Shown: positions 1 through 8,526, numbered from the stretch's first letter. The stretch is DNA of 64,000 nucleotides from Microlunatus phosphovorus NM-1 (GCF_000270245.1 NC_015635.1:3286001-3350000), one strand, 5' to 3'. Notes: generated by a model from the sequence alone, not told the origin. Translations and numbers: made by a program.

Positions 1-1
1 T

Positions 2-625
2 GTGATCGTGCTGGCCTTCTTGTTCGTCGCGTTCGCGGTGACGACGCTCGTGGCCTGGTTCGCGATCTTGATCACCGCCCGCTATCCGCGCAGCCTGTTC
101 TCGTTCAACGTCGGCGTGCTCGGCTGGGCTTGGCGAGTTGGGTTCTACTCACACTCCGCCTTGGGGACCGATCAGTATCCACCGTTCACCCTTGACCGCA
201 CTGACTACCCGGCCGACTTCGACGTCGAGTATCCCGAGCGGCACTCCCGCGGCCTGGTCTTGATCAAGTCCTGGCTGCTGGCGATCCCGCAGCTGCTGGT
301 CGTCGCCCTCATCACCGGCAACAGCTGGTACTGGGTGACCGCTGGCGAATTCGGTGCTACCGATGTGCGCCGCATCGGCGGGATCTCCCTACTCGGCATC
401 CTCATCCTGGTCGCCGGGGTGGTTCTGCTGTTCACCCGACGCTATCCGGCGACGATCTTCGACCTGCTGATGGGCGCCAACCGGTGGATCTACCGGGTGA
501 TCACCTATGTGGCGCTAATGCGAGACGAGTATCCGCCGTTCCGGCTCGACCAGGGACCCGACGAGCCCCAGCCGGCCCGCATTGCCGCGGTCGCGACCCC
601 AGACGCCGGCACCGCGGACGGGTGA
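2..625 (+). CDS. DUF4389 membrane protein (5' end probably cut by the window)
   Basis: The visible 207 residues hold two related units, each a hydrophobic segment followed by a YPRS/YP-type turn and a motif ending in a charged Tyr-Pro-Pro-Phe stretch (around residues 59-62 and 178-181). This duplicated pattern is that of DUF4389 proteins, which are small actinobacterial membrane proteins of unknown role. I see three to four likely transmembrane segments (about 3-25, 90-107, 128-146). The GTG at the very edge may not be the true start: the sequence begins directly in a membrane helix, so the gene probably starts upstream. The tail after residue 180 is acidic and Pro/Ala-rich. No operon partner is visible; the next locus is a decayed methyltransferase on the other strand. 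Confidence 0.7.
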   Translation: MIVLAFLFVAFAVTTLVAWFAILITARYPRSLFSFNVGVLGWAWRVGFYSHSALGTDQYPPFTLDRTDYPADFDVEYPERHSRGLVLIKSWLLAIPQLLVVALITGNSWYWVTAGEFGATDVRRIGGISLLGILILVAGVVLLFTRRYPATIFDLLMGANRWIYRVITYVALMRDEYPPFRLDQGPDEPQPARIAAVATPDAGTADG

Positions 626-683
626 GTTCGGCAGCAGAGCGCCGACGGTCTCCGCCAAGGTCTCCAACTCGAGATCGTCGTGT

Positions 684-1475
684 CTACGCCTTCACCCACA
701 CGGACACGTGCGCGGCGCTGTCGGCGGTCAGGTCCGCGCGATCCCAGCCCGCCCAACGGTGTTTGAGCCTCATGCCCGCCAGCCGTGCCATCAGGTCCAG
801 CTCCGCCGGCCAGGCGTACCGGAAGGGGATCAAGCGGAACCGGCCGGTGCCGTCGGCGGAGACCGTCATATGGTTCGAGCTGAACTCCTGGGTCACCACG
901 TCGTCCTGGTCGAAGCCGACCTACCCGGCGCCCTCGCCAGCAGGCGACACGGCGAACGGAACGATGTCCTGCCCTGGTGGCAGCCGACGCAGATCGGGCA
1001 GCCCGACCTCGATCAAGAACAGCCCACCCGGCCGCAGGTGGGCGGCCGCGTTGACGAACACGTCGACCTGCCCGTCCTGGGTGGTCACGTTGCTGATCGT
1101 GTTGAACACCAGGTAGACCAGCGAGAACTCACCCGGCACCCGGGTCGAGGTCATGTCGCCGATCGTGACGTCGACCGAAGCGCCGCCGGTCTTGCCTTCG
1201 ATCCGCGCCGCCATCGCCTTGCTCAGCTCGATCCCGCACACCGGCACCCCACGCGCGGCCAGCGGGGCGGCGATCCGCCCGGTCCCGACCGCGAACTCCA
1301 GCACCCGCCCGCCGCCGGCCAGATCCTCGAGCACGTCGACGGCGGCGGCTGCCGGCTCCGGCGCGTTGGCGCCGCCAGGCGCGTCGTAGGTCGCGGCGAC
1401 GCTCTCCCCGAACCAGCCGTCGGCGGGATCGTCGGGCACGCAGGGCTCCACCGGGCTCATCGTCTCATTGTTCAT
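684..1475 (-). pseudogene. class I SAM-dependent methyltransferase interrupted by an in-frame TAG
   Basis: Read on the minus strand, an ATG at 1475 opens a methyltransferase with a glycine-rich SAM-binding motif (VLEFAVGTGRIAAPLAARG) and a post-motif region GGLFLIEVGLPDL. The frame meets a TAG at 923-921 and then continues in the same frame to a second stop at 684-686. The downstream part (VGFDQDDVVTQEFSSNH and onward) is the expected C-terminal half of this family. No frameshift is needed: one nonsense codon separates the halves. A Tyr codon (TAC/TAT) at that point would give a normal protein of about 263 residues. I therefore call it a recent pseudogene; a base-calling error is the alternative. 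Confidence 0.7.
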
Positions 1476-1599
1476 GGATGGCAGCAGCCAGGCGGAGACC
1501 AGATGGCCGCGTGCCAGGTGCGGTGGTCACCGAGACCATGCCCACCGAAGCCCTGGTCAAGACCGCGGGAACGCAAGATTCCCAAACCGGAGGGTCGTG

Positions 1600-1892
1600 G
1601 GTGAACGAGCGCAGGAGCGTGCCGATCGTCGGCGGCGCCCGGATCCCGCCGAACAGCCTCGGCATGCCGCCGTGCCGCAGCACGCTCGGGTCGTCGATGC
1701 TGTCCGCGCCGGCCACCATCCCGCGACCACCCCGGCCGACCTCACCGCCGCGTTCGCAAAGTCCACGCTCAGATGCTCACCGAGCAGGTCATACAGACCC
1801 GCGGTCTCGCGCAGCAGCAAGGCCGGCGTCAAGCCGGCACAGCCGTCCGACGGCCGCTCGGTCCGGTTCGAACTGGACGCTTCGTCATGCAT
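1600..1892 (-). pseudogene. IS1380-family transposase remnant (N-terminal piece, frameshifted)
   Basis: The minus strand encodes pieces of an IS1380-type transposase N-terminus: GLYDLLGEHLSVDFANAAVR in one frame, then VAGADSIDDPSVLRHGGM and RAPPTIGTLLRSFTH in another. The join lies near 1721-1719, where GCG GGA TGG TGG would read GCG GGN ATG GTG with one extra base, so a single-base deletion explains the frame change. Homology fades after the RSFTH block near 1600, and most of the transposase and both inverted ends are missing. It is dead mobile-element debris sitting between a broken methyltransferase and an intact sugar kinase. Confidence 0.6.
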
Positions 1893-1945
1893 GAAGTCTG
1901 AAGCAATATCGCCGCAGCAGGCACGTCCTGCGGGATGATGGAGTC

Positions 1946-2902
1946 GTGGGATCGCTCATCTTGGGCGCCGATGTCGGCGGTACGTCCACCCGCGTCGCTA
2001 TTGCGAGCCTCAGCGGGGAGGTGCTCGGCCTGGCAGCCGGCCCTGCTGGCAACCCGAACAGCGTGGGTCTGCAGACCTCGGCTGGCCGAATCCGCACGGT
2101 CGTGGAGCAGTGCCTGAGCCAGACCGAGGTCGACCGGACCACGATCGGCGCAGCGGTGGTCGGACTGGCTGGCGGCGCCCGCGGCGACCAGGCCTTCGTC
2201 GCCTCGCTGCTGCCGGAGGGCATGAGCATCGGCGTCCGCCTGGTGTCCGACCTGAGCGTGGCCTTCTCCTCGGCCACCGCAGAGCGAGAGGGGTACGTGC
2301 TGGTCGCCGGCACTGGCGCGGTCGCCGGCCGGATCCTCGACGGTGACCTGCGGGAGCGCCGGGATGGCTGGGGCTGGCTGCTCGGTGACGAGGGCTCTGG
2401 CTTCTGGCTCGGCCGGGAGGCCGTCCGGGCCACCGTCCGGCAGCTGCAGGCCGACGTCACCGGGCTCGGTCCACTTACGCACGCGGTGGTCGAGGCAGCG
2501 GGGACCGGCCTCGACCCGGTCGCGCTCGTCCAGCTCTGCTACACCCAGCCGCCGATCTGGTTGGCGGGCTTCGCGGAGCTGGTGAGCCGCCATGCCGACG
2601 ACCCGGTCGCTACTGCGATCGCCGGGCGCGCTGCCGAGCACCTGGTCGAGACGCTGCTGGACCTCGACCTCGACCCGACCCTCCCGGTCGTGCTCGCGGG
2701 ATCGGTGGCGACCCGGCCGGGCCCGGTCCGGTCGGCGCTCACCGACCGGCTCGCCGAGTCGCTGAGCCGACCGCCACTGACCGCCGAGACCGGCGTGGTC
2801 GGGGCGCTGTGGCTGGCTGCCCGGCAGCTGGGCTGCGTCGAACCAGAAATCCATACCCGACTTGCCAGGACGACGCGCCTGACCAGCGCGTCGCTGGTAT
2901 GA
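1946..2902 (+). CDS. BadF/BadG/BcrA/BcrD-type ATPase, likely N-acetylglucosamine kinase
   Basis: A 318-residue actin-fold kinase. The phosphate-1 loop is GADVGGTSTRVA at residues 6-17, the second phosphate loop VAGTGAVAG lies near 121-129, and a GWGWLLGDEGSGFWLG block near 143-158 is typical of the N-acetylglucosamine kinase branch of the BadF/BadG family. These soluble enzymes phosphorylate an amino sugar with ATP, feeding it to central metabolism or wall recycling. The start is a GTG with GGGATGATGGAG just upstream; two nearby ATG codons are out of frame. No sugar transporter or deacetylase sits next to it, so the substrate is inferred from the family. Kgd follows 75 bp downstream on the same strand. 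Confidence 0.8.
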   Translation: MGSLILGADVGGTSTRVAIASLSGEVLGLAAGPAGNPNSVGLQTSAGRIRTVVEQCLSQTEVDRTTIGAAVVGLAGGARGDQAFVASLLPEGMSIGVRLVSDLSVAFSSATAEREGYVLVAGTGAVAGRILDGDLRERRDGWGWLLGDEGSGFWLGREAVRATVRQLQADVTGLGPLTHAVVEAAGTGLDPVALVQLCYTQPPIWLAGFAELVSRHADDPVATAIAGRAAEHLVETLLDLDLDPTLPVVLAGSVATRPGPVRSALTDRLAESLSRPPLTAETGVVGALWLAARQLGCVEPEIHTRLARTTRLTSASLV

Positions 2903-2977
2903 CAATGTCGGTAACCTAGGCAACGACGCGGGCGGGATCGACCCTCGCCCAGCAGACCGCGACGGAAGAAGGCGATT

Positions 2978-5900
2978 GTGGCCCCCGTGCCCGACCCATC
3001 CAGCCACTCCAAGGCAGCCACCGACGCCATAGCTGAGGAGTTCGGCGCGAATGACTGGCTGCTGGAGGAGATGTACGAGCAGTATGTCTCGGACCCCACC
3101 TCGGTGGACCCGAGCTGGGCGAAGTACTTCGAGACTCATCGGCTTGGCGCTGGACCAAACGGCGCCGGCGGAGCCGGTGCTGGCCAGACCACCCGGTCCG
3201 CGGCGACTCCTGCCGCTACCCGAAGTGCGCCGACGGTGAGGTCCACCCCAGCCGCGGCACCGAGCCAGCAAGCCCCGGCCACGGCGTCGAGCTCACCCAC
3301 CCCAGCGTCTAGACCCGCCTCGAGCTCGACAGCGACCAGGCAACCGGCTCCGGCCCGTCGGCCAGCGACCGTCGAGCAGCCCACCACCAACAAGAACGCC
3401 CGCCCAAGCGCACCAGGTAAGCGCGGCGGCGTACCGGCCGACCCGCCGAACCCGTCGAACCGGCCGACGGTGGACCTGGAGGAGCCGGTCAAGACCGTGC
3501 TCCGCGGCACCCCGGCGCGGACCGCGAAGAACATGGAAGTCTCGCTGTCGGTGCCGACGGCCACCAGCGTCCGTTCGCTGCCGGTCAAGCTGTTGATCGA
3601 TCAGCGGGTCGTGATCAACAACCACCTCCGGCGAGCCCGCGGCGGCAAGGTGAGCTTCACGCACTTGATCGGCTTCGCGATGGTGCAGGCGCTGAAGACC
3701 CATCCGGAGATGAACAACGGCTACGAGGTCGTCGACGGCAAGCCGAACATGATCGTGCCGCGACACATCAACCTCGGGCTGGCCATCGATCTGCCGAAGT
3801 CCGATGGCACCCGGCAACTGCTCGTGCCCAGCATCAAGAGTTGCGAAAGTCTCGACTTCGCCCAGTTCTGGGCCGCGTACGAGGATGTCGTCCGCAAGGC
3901 GCGCGCCGGCAAACTGGCGGTCGAGGACTTCGCCGGCACCACCATCACGCTGACCAACCCGGGCACCATCGGCACCAATCACTCGGTCCCCCGGCTGATG
4001 TCCGGCCAGGGCGCGATCATCGGGGTCGGCTCGATGGACTACCCGCCGGAGTTCCAAGGCTCCGATCCCGACAAGCTGTCCCAGATGAGTGTCTCCAAGG
4101 TCATGACGCTCACCTCGACCTATGACCACCGCGTCATCCAAGGAGCCCAGTCGGGGCAGTATCTGGCCCGGTTGCACGCGTTGCTGCTCGGCGAGGACGG
4201 CTTCTACGACGACATCTTCGGCGCGTTGCGGATCCCGTACGAGCCGATCCGCTGGGCACAGGACATCAGCGCCGACCATGAGGATCAGGTCCCCAAAGAG
4301 GCCCGGATCATGGAGATGATCAACGCCTACCGGGTCCGTGGACACCTGATGGCCGACACCGATCCACTGGAGTATCGGCAGCGGGCCCATCACGACCTCG
4401 ATGTGCAGTCCCACGCCTTGACCCTGTGGGACCTGGACCGCGAGTTCGCGACCGGCTCGTTCGCCGGCGGCCGCGGGTTGATGAAGATGCGCCAGATCCT
4501 CGGCATCCTGCGCGACTCCTACTGCCGCACCATCGGCATCGAGTACATGCATATCCAGGAGCCGGCCCAGCGCAAGTGGATCCAGGACCGGGTGGAGCGC
4601 CGGCATGAGTCACTGCCTCGCGAGGAGCACCTGCGGATCCTCGACAAGCTGAACGAGGCCGAGATCTTCGAGACCTTCCTGCAGACCAAGTTCGTCGGTC
4701 AGAAGCGCTTCTCCTTGGAGGGCGGCGAGTCGACCATCGTGGTGATCGACGAGGTCTGCGAGCAGGCTGCGAACCACGGGCTGGAGGAGGTCTGCATCGG
4801 CATGCCGCACCGCGGCCGGCTGAATGTGCTGGCCAACGTCGTCGGCAAGAGCTACGCGCAGATCTTCCGCGAGTTCGAGGGCAACATCGATCCGCGTACC
4901 GTCCAGGGCTCGGGTGACGTCAAGTACCACCTGGGTGCGGAGGGTGAGTTCACGGCTCTCAGTGGCGCGACGATCAAGACGTCGGTGGCCGCCAACCCGA
5001 GCCACCTCGAAGCGGTGAACCCGGTGCTGGAGGGCATCGCCCGGGCCAAGCAGGACATCCTCGACCGGGGTGGCGAGTTCCCGGTGTTGCCGGTGCTGCT
5101 GCACGGTGACGCGGCCTTCGCCGGCCAGGGCGTGGTGGCCGAGACGCTCAATCTGTCTCAGCTGCGTGGCTATCGCACCGGCGGCACGATCCACGTGATC
5201 GTGAACAACCAGGTCGGCTTCACGACCTCGCCCACCGAGTCCCGCTCGTCGATGTACTGCACCGACGTGGCCCGGATGGTGCAGGCGCCGATCTTCCACG
5301 TCAACGGCGACGACCCGGAGGCCTGCACGCGGGTGGCTCGGCTCGCGTTCGCCTTCCGGCAGGAGTTCAACAAGGACGTCGTGCTCGACATCGTGTGCTA
5401 TCGCCGCCGCGGTCACAACGAGGGCGACGACCCGAGCTTCACCCAGCCGCTGATGTATGACCTGATCGAGAAGAAGCGGTCGACCCGCAAGCTCTACACC
5501 GAGGCGCTGATCGGTCGTGGCGACATCACGATCGAGGATGCCGAGGATGTCATGTCCCGGTTCCAACAGCGACTGGAGAGCGTCTTCCGCGAGGTTCGTG
5601 ACGCCACGCGCACACCGCCGGTCGAGGAGCACCAACTCGTGCCGGCGTACCCGAGCAAGGAGGCGGCCGGCCATGGCACGGCAGTGACCCCGGAGGTCTT
5701 GAAGAGGATCGCCGACGCCCACCTCACCTTCCCGGAAGGCTTCACCGTCCATCCGAAGGTGATGCCGCAGCTGCAACGCCGGGCGACTGCCATCACTCAG
5801 GGCAACATCGACTGGGGCACCGCCGAGATCCTGGCGTTCGGCTCGCTGCTGCTCGAAGGGCGTACCGTCCGGCTCACCGGCCAGGACAGCCGTCGCGGAA

Positions 5901-6850
5901 CCTTCGTTTCCCGGTTCGCCAGTGTGGTCGATCGCAAGACCGGCGAGGCGTACGTCCCGCTCAAGCATCTCGACGATGACCAGGGTAAGTTCCACGTCTT
6001 CGACTCCTTGCTCAGCGAGTACGCGGCGATGGGATTCGAGTACGGCTATTCGGTCGCCCGGCCCGATGCGCTGGTGCTGTGGGAGGCCCAGTTCGGCGAC
6101 TTCGCCAACGGGGCGCAAACCATCATCGACGAGTTCATCTCGTCCGGTCAGGCCAAGTGGACTCAGAAGTCGGGTGTCACACTGCTGCTGCCGCACGGTT
6201 ACGAAGGCCAGGGCCCGGACCACAGCTCAGCCCGGATCGAGCGCTATCTGCAGCTGGCCGCCGAAGACTCGATGGCCGTGGCCCAGCCCTCCACGCCGGC
6301 CAGCCACTTCCACCTGTTGCGCCAGCACGCCATCGGTGAGCGGCACCGCCCGCTGGTGATCATGACCCCGAAGTCGATGCTGCGGAACAAGCTGGCAGTC
6401 TCCCAGCCGGAGGACTTCACCGATGGCAACTGGTGCCCGGTGCTGTCCGATCCGTACATCATCGATGCCGAGGCCGTCCGCCGAGTGATCCTGTGCTCGG
6501 GCAAGGTGCGCTGGGACCTGGTCAACAAGCGAGCCCAGTTGGATCGGTGGGACACCGCCATCCTGCCGCTCGAGCGGCTCTATCCACTCCCGGCCGCGGA
6601 GATCGTCGCCGAGTTGCGGGCTATGCCGAACGCCGGATCCGATCTGCTCTGGGTGCAGGACGAGCCGGTCAACCAGGGGGCCTGGCCGTTCATGGCCCTG
6701 AACCTGGTCTCGGCGTTGGGAACCGTGGATCCCGATCGGCAGTGGACCGTGACGCCGCACACCCGGCCCGCCTCCTCGGCGCCGTCGGTGGGCTCGGCGA
6801 AGGTGCACGAGGCCCAGCAGCGTGAGTTGCTGGAGTCCGCTTTCGCCTGA
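2978..6850 (+). CDS. kgd: multifunctional 2-oxoglutarate decarboxylase/dehydrogenase (fused E2 catalytic domain + E1)
   Basis: 1290 residues, the usual size for actinobacterial Kgd/OdhA. Order of parts: a short E1 N-terminal helix segment (about 1-45, FGANDWLLEEMYEQY), a Pro/Ala/Thr-rich linker (46-160), a dihydrolipoyl succinyltransferase catalytic domain (about 165-410) with the active-site motif TYDHRVIQG near residue 384, then the thiamine-diphosphate E1 domains. The ThDP/Mg site appears as HGDAAFAGQG...VNNQVGFT around residues 708-745. There is no lipoyl domain, as expected for this fusion, which borrows lipoyl groups from the pyruvate dehydrogenase E2. It converts 2-oxoglutarate to succinyl-CoA (or succinate semialdehyde) in the TCA cycle. 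In Mycobacterium and Corynebacterium this enzyme is inhibited by the FHA protein GarA/OdhI; no such gene is visible here. GTG start with a GAAGAAGG Shine-Dalgarno at 2966. Confidence 0.96.
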   Translation: MAPVPDPSSHSKAATDAIAEEFGANDWLLEEMYEQYVSDPTSVDPSWAKYFETHRLGAGPNGAGGAGAGQTTRSAATPAATRSAPTVRSTPAAAPSQQAPATASSSPTPASRPASSSTATRQPAPARRPATVEQPTTNKNARPSAPGKRGGVPADPPNPSNRPTVDLEEPVKTVLRGTPARTAKNMEVSLSVPTATSVRSLPVKLLIDQRVVINNHLRRARGGKVSFTHLIGFAMVQALKTHPEMNNGYEVVDGKPNMIVPRHINLGLAIDLPKSDGTRQLLVPSIKSCESLDFAQFWAAYEDVVRKARAGKLAVEDFAGTTITLTNPGTIGTNHSVPRLMSGQGAIIGVGSMDYPPEFQGSDPDKLSQMSVSKVMTLTSTYDHRVIQGAQSGQYLARLHALLLGEDGFYDDIFGALRIPYEPIRWAQDISADHEDQVPKEARIMEMINAYRVRGHLMADTDPLEYRQRAHHDLDVQSHALTLWDLDREFATGSFAGGRGLMKMRQILGILRDSYCRTIGIEYMHIQEPAQRKWIQDRVERRHESLPREEHLRILDKLNEAEIFETFLQTKFVGQKRFSLEGGESTIVVIDEVCEQAANHGLEEVCIGMPHRGRLNVLANVVGKSYAQIFREFEGNIDPRTVQGSGDVKYHLGAEGEFTALSGATIKTSVAANPSHLEAVNPVLEGIARAKQDILDRGGEFPVLPVLLHGDAAFAGQGVVAETLNLSQLRGYRTGGTIHVIVNNQVGFTTSPTESRSSMYCTDVARMVQAPIFHVNGDDPEACTRVARLAFAFRQEFNKDVVLDIVCYRRRGHNEGDDPSFTQPLMYDLIEKKRSTRKLYTEALIGRGDITIEDAEDVMSRFQQRLESVFREVRDATRTPPVEEHQLVPAYPSKEAAGHGTAVTPEVLKRIADAHLTFPEGFTVHPKVMPQLQRRATAITQGNIDWGTAEILAFGSLLLEGRTVRLTGQDSRRGTFVSRFASVVDRKTGEAYVPLKHLDDDQGKFHVFDSLLSEYAAMGFEYGYSVARPDALVLWEAQFGDFANGAQTIIDEFISSGQAKWTQKSGVTLLLPHGYEGQGPDHSSARIERYLQLAAEDSMAVAQPSTPASHFHLLRQHAIGERHRPLVIMTPKSMLRNKLAVSQPEDFTDGNWCPVLSDPYIIDAEAVRRVILCSGKVRWDLVNKRAQLDRWDTAILPLERLYPLPAAEIVAELRAMPNAGSDLLWVQDEPVNQGAWPFMALNLVSALGTVDPDRQWTVTPHTRPASSAPSVGSAKVHEAQQRELLESAFA

Positions 6851-6897
6851 TTCTGCGCTGCGCTGAGTCGGATCTGCTGGGCTAAATCGAGGGCCGG

Positions 6898-7074
6898 ATG
6901 TATTTCACCGATCGTGGGATCGAGGAGTTGGAGTCGCGCCGGGGTGAGGAGGATGTCACCCTGGCCTGGCTCAGCGAGCAACTGCGGATCTTCGTCGACG
7001 TCCACCCCGAGTACGAGGCGGCCGTCGATCAACTGGCTACCTGGCTCGCTCGCCTGGACGACGACGAGGACTGA
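6898..7074 (+). CDS. DUF6104 family small protein (58 aa)
   Basis: A short frame of 58 residues beginning MYFTDRGIEELESRRG and ending in an acidic DDDED tail; the middle contains LAWLSEQLRIFVDVHPEY. I recognise this as the small DUF6104 family that follows kgd in many Streptomyces-type genomes. It starts 47 bp after the kgd stop with GAGGG at 6889 as ribosome site, so it is probably cotranscribed with kgd. It looks cytoplasmic and acidic with two helices. No function is known to me. The position invites a link with the oxoglutarate enzyme, but this is guilt by association only. Confidence 0.8.
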   Translation: MYFTDRGIEELESRRGEEDVTLAWLSEQLRIFVDVHPEYEAAVDQLATWLARLDDDED

Positions 7075-7130
7075 GCCCGCCTGCACGTAGTCGGGCGTCG
7101 CGCGTCGGGCAGGTCCTGGGCGGGCTTTTG

Positions 7131-7492
7131 TGGCCCGCGGGCGCGATCCGTACGGGTGCCCTGCGCCGTTCGTGATCGTTGTTGGCCCGCGGGCGCGATC
7201 CGTACGGGCCTCCCTCCTGCTCCGCGGCCATCTCTGGCCCGCGGGCGCGAAACGTGTGCATCCCCCGCTACTGCGGCTGCTACCTGTGGCAGGGGCGCGA
7301 GATGTGCTCTGTGCAAGCCCAGCGGCCGATCGGCTGTGGCCCGAAGGTGCTCAAGGTTCGCGGTTCGCGCTCGGCCGTCCGTCATTTGTGGCCCGGCGGC
7401 GCCACACGTCCGGGCCTTCCGCCTGGTCCGCGGTCGTCTTTGGCCCGCAGGCGCGAGACGTACGTCGGATGCGTACCGCGGTGCACCTCCCC
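7131..7492 (+). repeat. tandem array of a ~52-bp repeat, seven copies
   Basis: Units begin with TGGCCCGCGGGCGCGA or variants at 7131, 7183, 7235, 7287, 7337, 7389 and 7441, giving steps of 52, 52, 52, 50, 52 and 52 bp. The better copies continue with GACGTACGGGCC, then a YTCC(G/C)CCTG stretch, and end in CCGCGGTCGTCT. The middle copies (7287, 7337) are the most diverged. The array lies just 3' of the kgd-DUF6104 transcription unit and contains no convincing gene. The same unit recurs in the opposite orientation behind the urease operon (42550-42757). Confidence 0.85.
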
Positions 7493-7560
7493 TCGTGCAG
7501 CGGCGTATGGCGTCTGGAGTTCATTGTTCGGACGAGGCTCGAGTGCCGCATACTCGCCGC

Positions 7561-7791
7561 ATGTCGCGACTCAAGAGACTCCGGAAGTATCTTCGTCGGG
7601 CTCGACGACGGCATGACTGCCTCCATATCGTCCGACGGATCAATAAGGCCGACCAGATCGACGGCTACGTCGTAGGCGTCGGCAAGTCTTGGGTCTTGCT
7701 GTCGGTGGAGGACAGTGGCTCACCTGCAGGGTTCATTGCGCTCCGCCTGCCCGACATTCGGCGGATCTGCCCAGATCCGAGTAGGCGATAG
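7561..7791 (+). CDS. small basic conserved hypothetical protein (76 aa)
   Basis: From ATG 7561 the frame gives an Arg/Lys-rich N-terminus (SRLKRLRKYLRRARRRHD) followed by a compact domain with GYVVGVGKSWVLLSVED and FIALRLPDIRRI. The second half resembles short actinobacterial proteins of unknown function in which a 'DGYV...VGxxWxLL' strand precedes a 'GFxAxRxxDI' strand, a small beta-barrel-like pattern. The frame is open further upstream, but that part runs through the 52-bp repeats and is not protein-like, so I chose this ATG. No clear ribosome site is seen. Nucleic-acid binding is conceivable from the charge only. Confidence 0.5.
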   Translation: MSRLKRLRKYLRRARRRHDCLHIVRRINKADQIDGYVVGVGKSWVLLSVEDSGSPAGFIALRLPDIRRICPDPSRR

Positions 7792-7863
7792 GCTCACAGC
7801 AGCGTCGCGTGCTGGTGGCAGTCCGTGTCAGGCATGGAGGCGCCGAAACCGAGGGAGTTGACG

Positions 7864-7899
7864 ATGCACTCGTCGTACCCTTCGTTCTCGCGTGACTGA
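7864..7899 (+). other. possible 11-codon leader ORF with strong ribosome site, overlapping the hemerythrin start
   Basis: GAGGGAG at 7851-7857 sits six bases before an ATG at 7864. That ATG opens only an 11-codon frame (MHSSYPSFSRD) that stops at 7897-7899, just past the GTG at 7892 used by the hemerythrin gene. The only good Shine-Dalgarno in the region therefore serves the short frame, and the long gene may be translated by coupling. A start mis-assignment or an indel is the alternative. Confidence 0.4.
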
Positions 7900-8362
7900 G
7901 CGAGAGACGACCAGGCTGATCGCCTGGGCTACCGAACTGCGCCGAGCGCACGTACGCCTTCGCCAGGCGCTGGCTGTCGTGCGGGATGGGCTGCACGGCG
8001 GTCAGCAGGATCCCCTGCTGGGCCGTGAGTTGCTGCTGTACTGCCATGGTTTCTGCACCGCGTTGGACCGACACCACCAAGGCGAGGACCGCAGACTGTT
8101 TCCCGCGATCGAGGCGGCCTACCCGGACCTCGCACCGGTGCTACGCAGGCTCGAGCAGGACCACACGATGATCGCCAACCTTCTCGACGGCCTGCGTACT
8201 GCTTCGGCCAGCACTTCAGACGCGGAGGAGCTGGAACAGCACCTCGACGGGATAGCCGCGATCATGGAGAGCCACTTCCGCTACGAGGAACGGCAGTTGC
8301 TCACCGTGCTTGAGACCCTCCAACTCGATGCCGCCGTGGCTGAAGTGCTGGGACCGCTCTGA
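7892..8362 (+). CDS. hemerythrin-like (HHE) domain protein
   Basis: 156 residues forming a four-helix HHE protein. Candidate diiron ligands are visible in the expected order: H20, H52, the HHQGE cluster (H61/H62, E65), H91 in QDHTMI, and HFRYEERQ near 128-133. HHE proteins bind a di-iron centre and act in O2, NO or iron handling in the cytoplasm; no specific partner is apparent here. The start is a GTG that overlaps a tiny upstream frame (see 7864-7899) and lacks its own good ribosome site. The gene converges on a minus-strand operon at 8527, with a palindromic repeat (8382-8435) in the gap. Confidence 0.85.
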   Translation: MTERETTRLIAWATELRRAHVRLRQALAVVRDGLHGGQQDPLLGRELLLYCHGFCTALDRHHQGEDRRLFPAIEAAYPDLAPVLRRLEQDHTMIANLLDGLRTASASTSDAEELEQHLDGIAAIMESHFRYEERQLLTVLETLQLDAAVAEVLGPL

Positions 8363-8381
8363 TGCCTGAAGCCGACTACCG

Positions 8382-8435
8382 AGAGGTGCCTAGGTGTAGC
8401 TTCCGACGAACGAAACTACATCTGCGCACCTTTCA
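8382..8435. repeat. REP-like palindromic element, copy 1
   Basis: AGAGGTGCCTAGGTGTAGC on the left pairs imperfectly with ACTACATCTGCGCACCTTT on the right around a CGACGAACGA centre. The element matches, over nearly its whole length and including the flanking GAGAGG and TTTCAA, the reverse complement of the element at 52091-52152. It lies between two convergent genes, so it could also act as a terminator. Confidence 0.7.
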
Positions 8436-8526
8436 ACCCCTCACCGGCGATAGGTAAGCAGATCGCACCGCAAGGTGCGTCGGGCCGCGATGGGCTTACG
8501 TCACGTCAAAGGCAGTATGCGGGCGC

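Noticed and set aside
1829-3271. 480-codon minus-strand open frame
   Set aside because: Antisense to the sugar kinase and the start of kgd; low-complexity, no motif.
7131-7492. CRISPR array
   Set aside because: The whole 52-bp unit is related between copies; there are no unique spacers and no cas genes in the window.
7130-7675. Overlapping plus-strand frames through the 52-bp repeats
   Set aside because: A period of 52 is not a multiple of three, so no repeated peptide results; translations are Arg/Pro-rich and differ in all frames.
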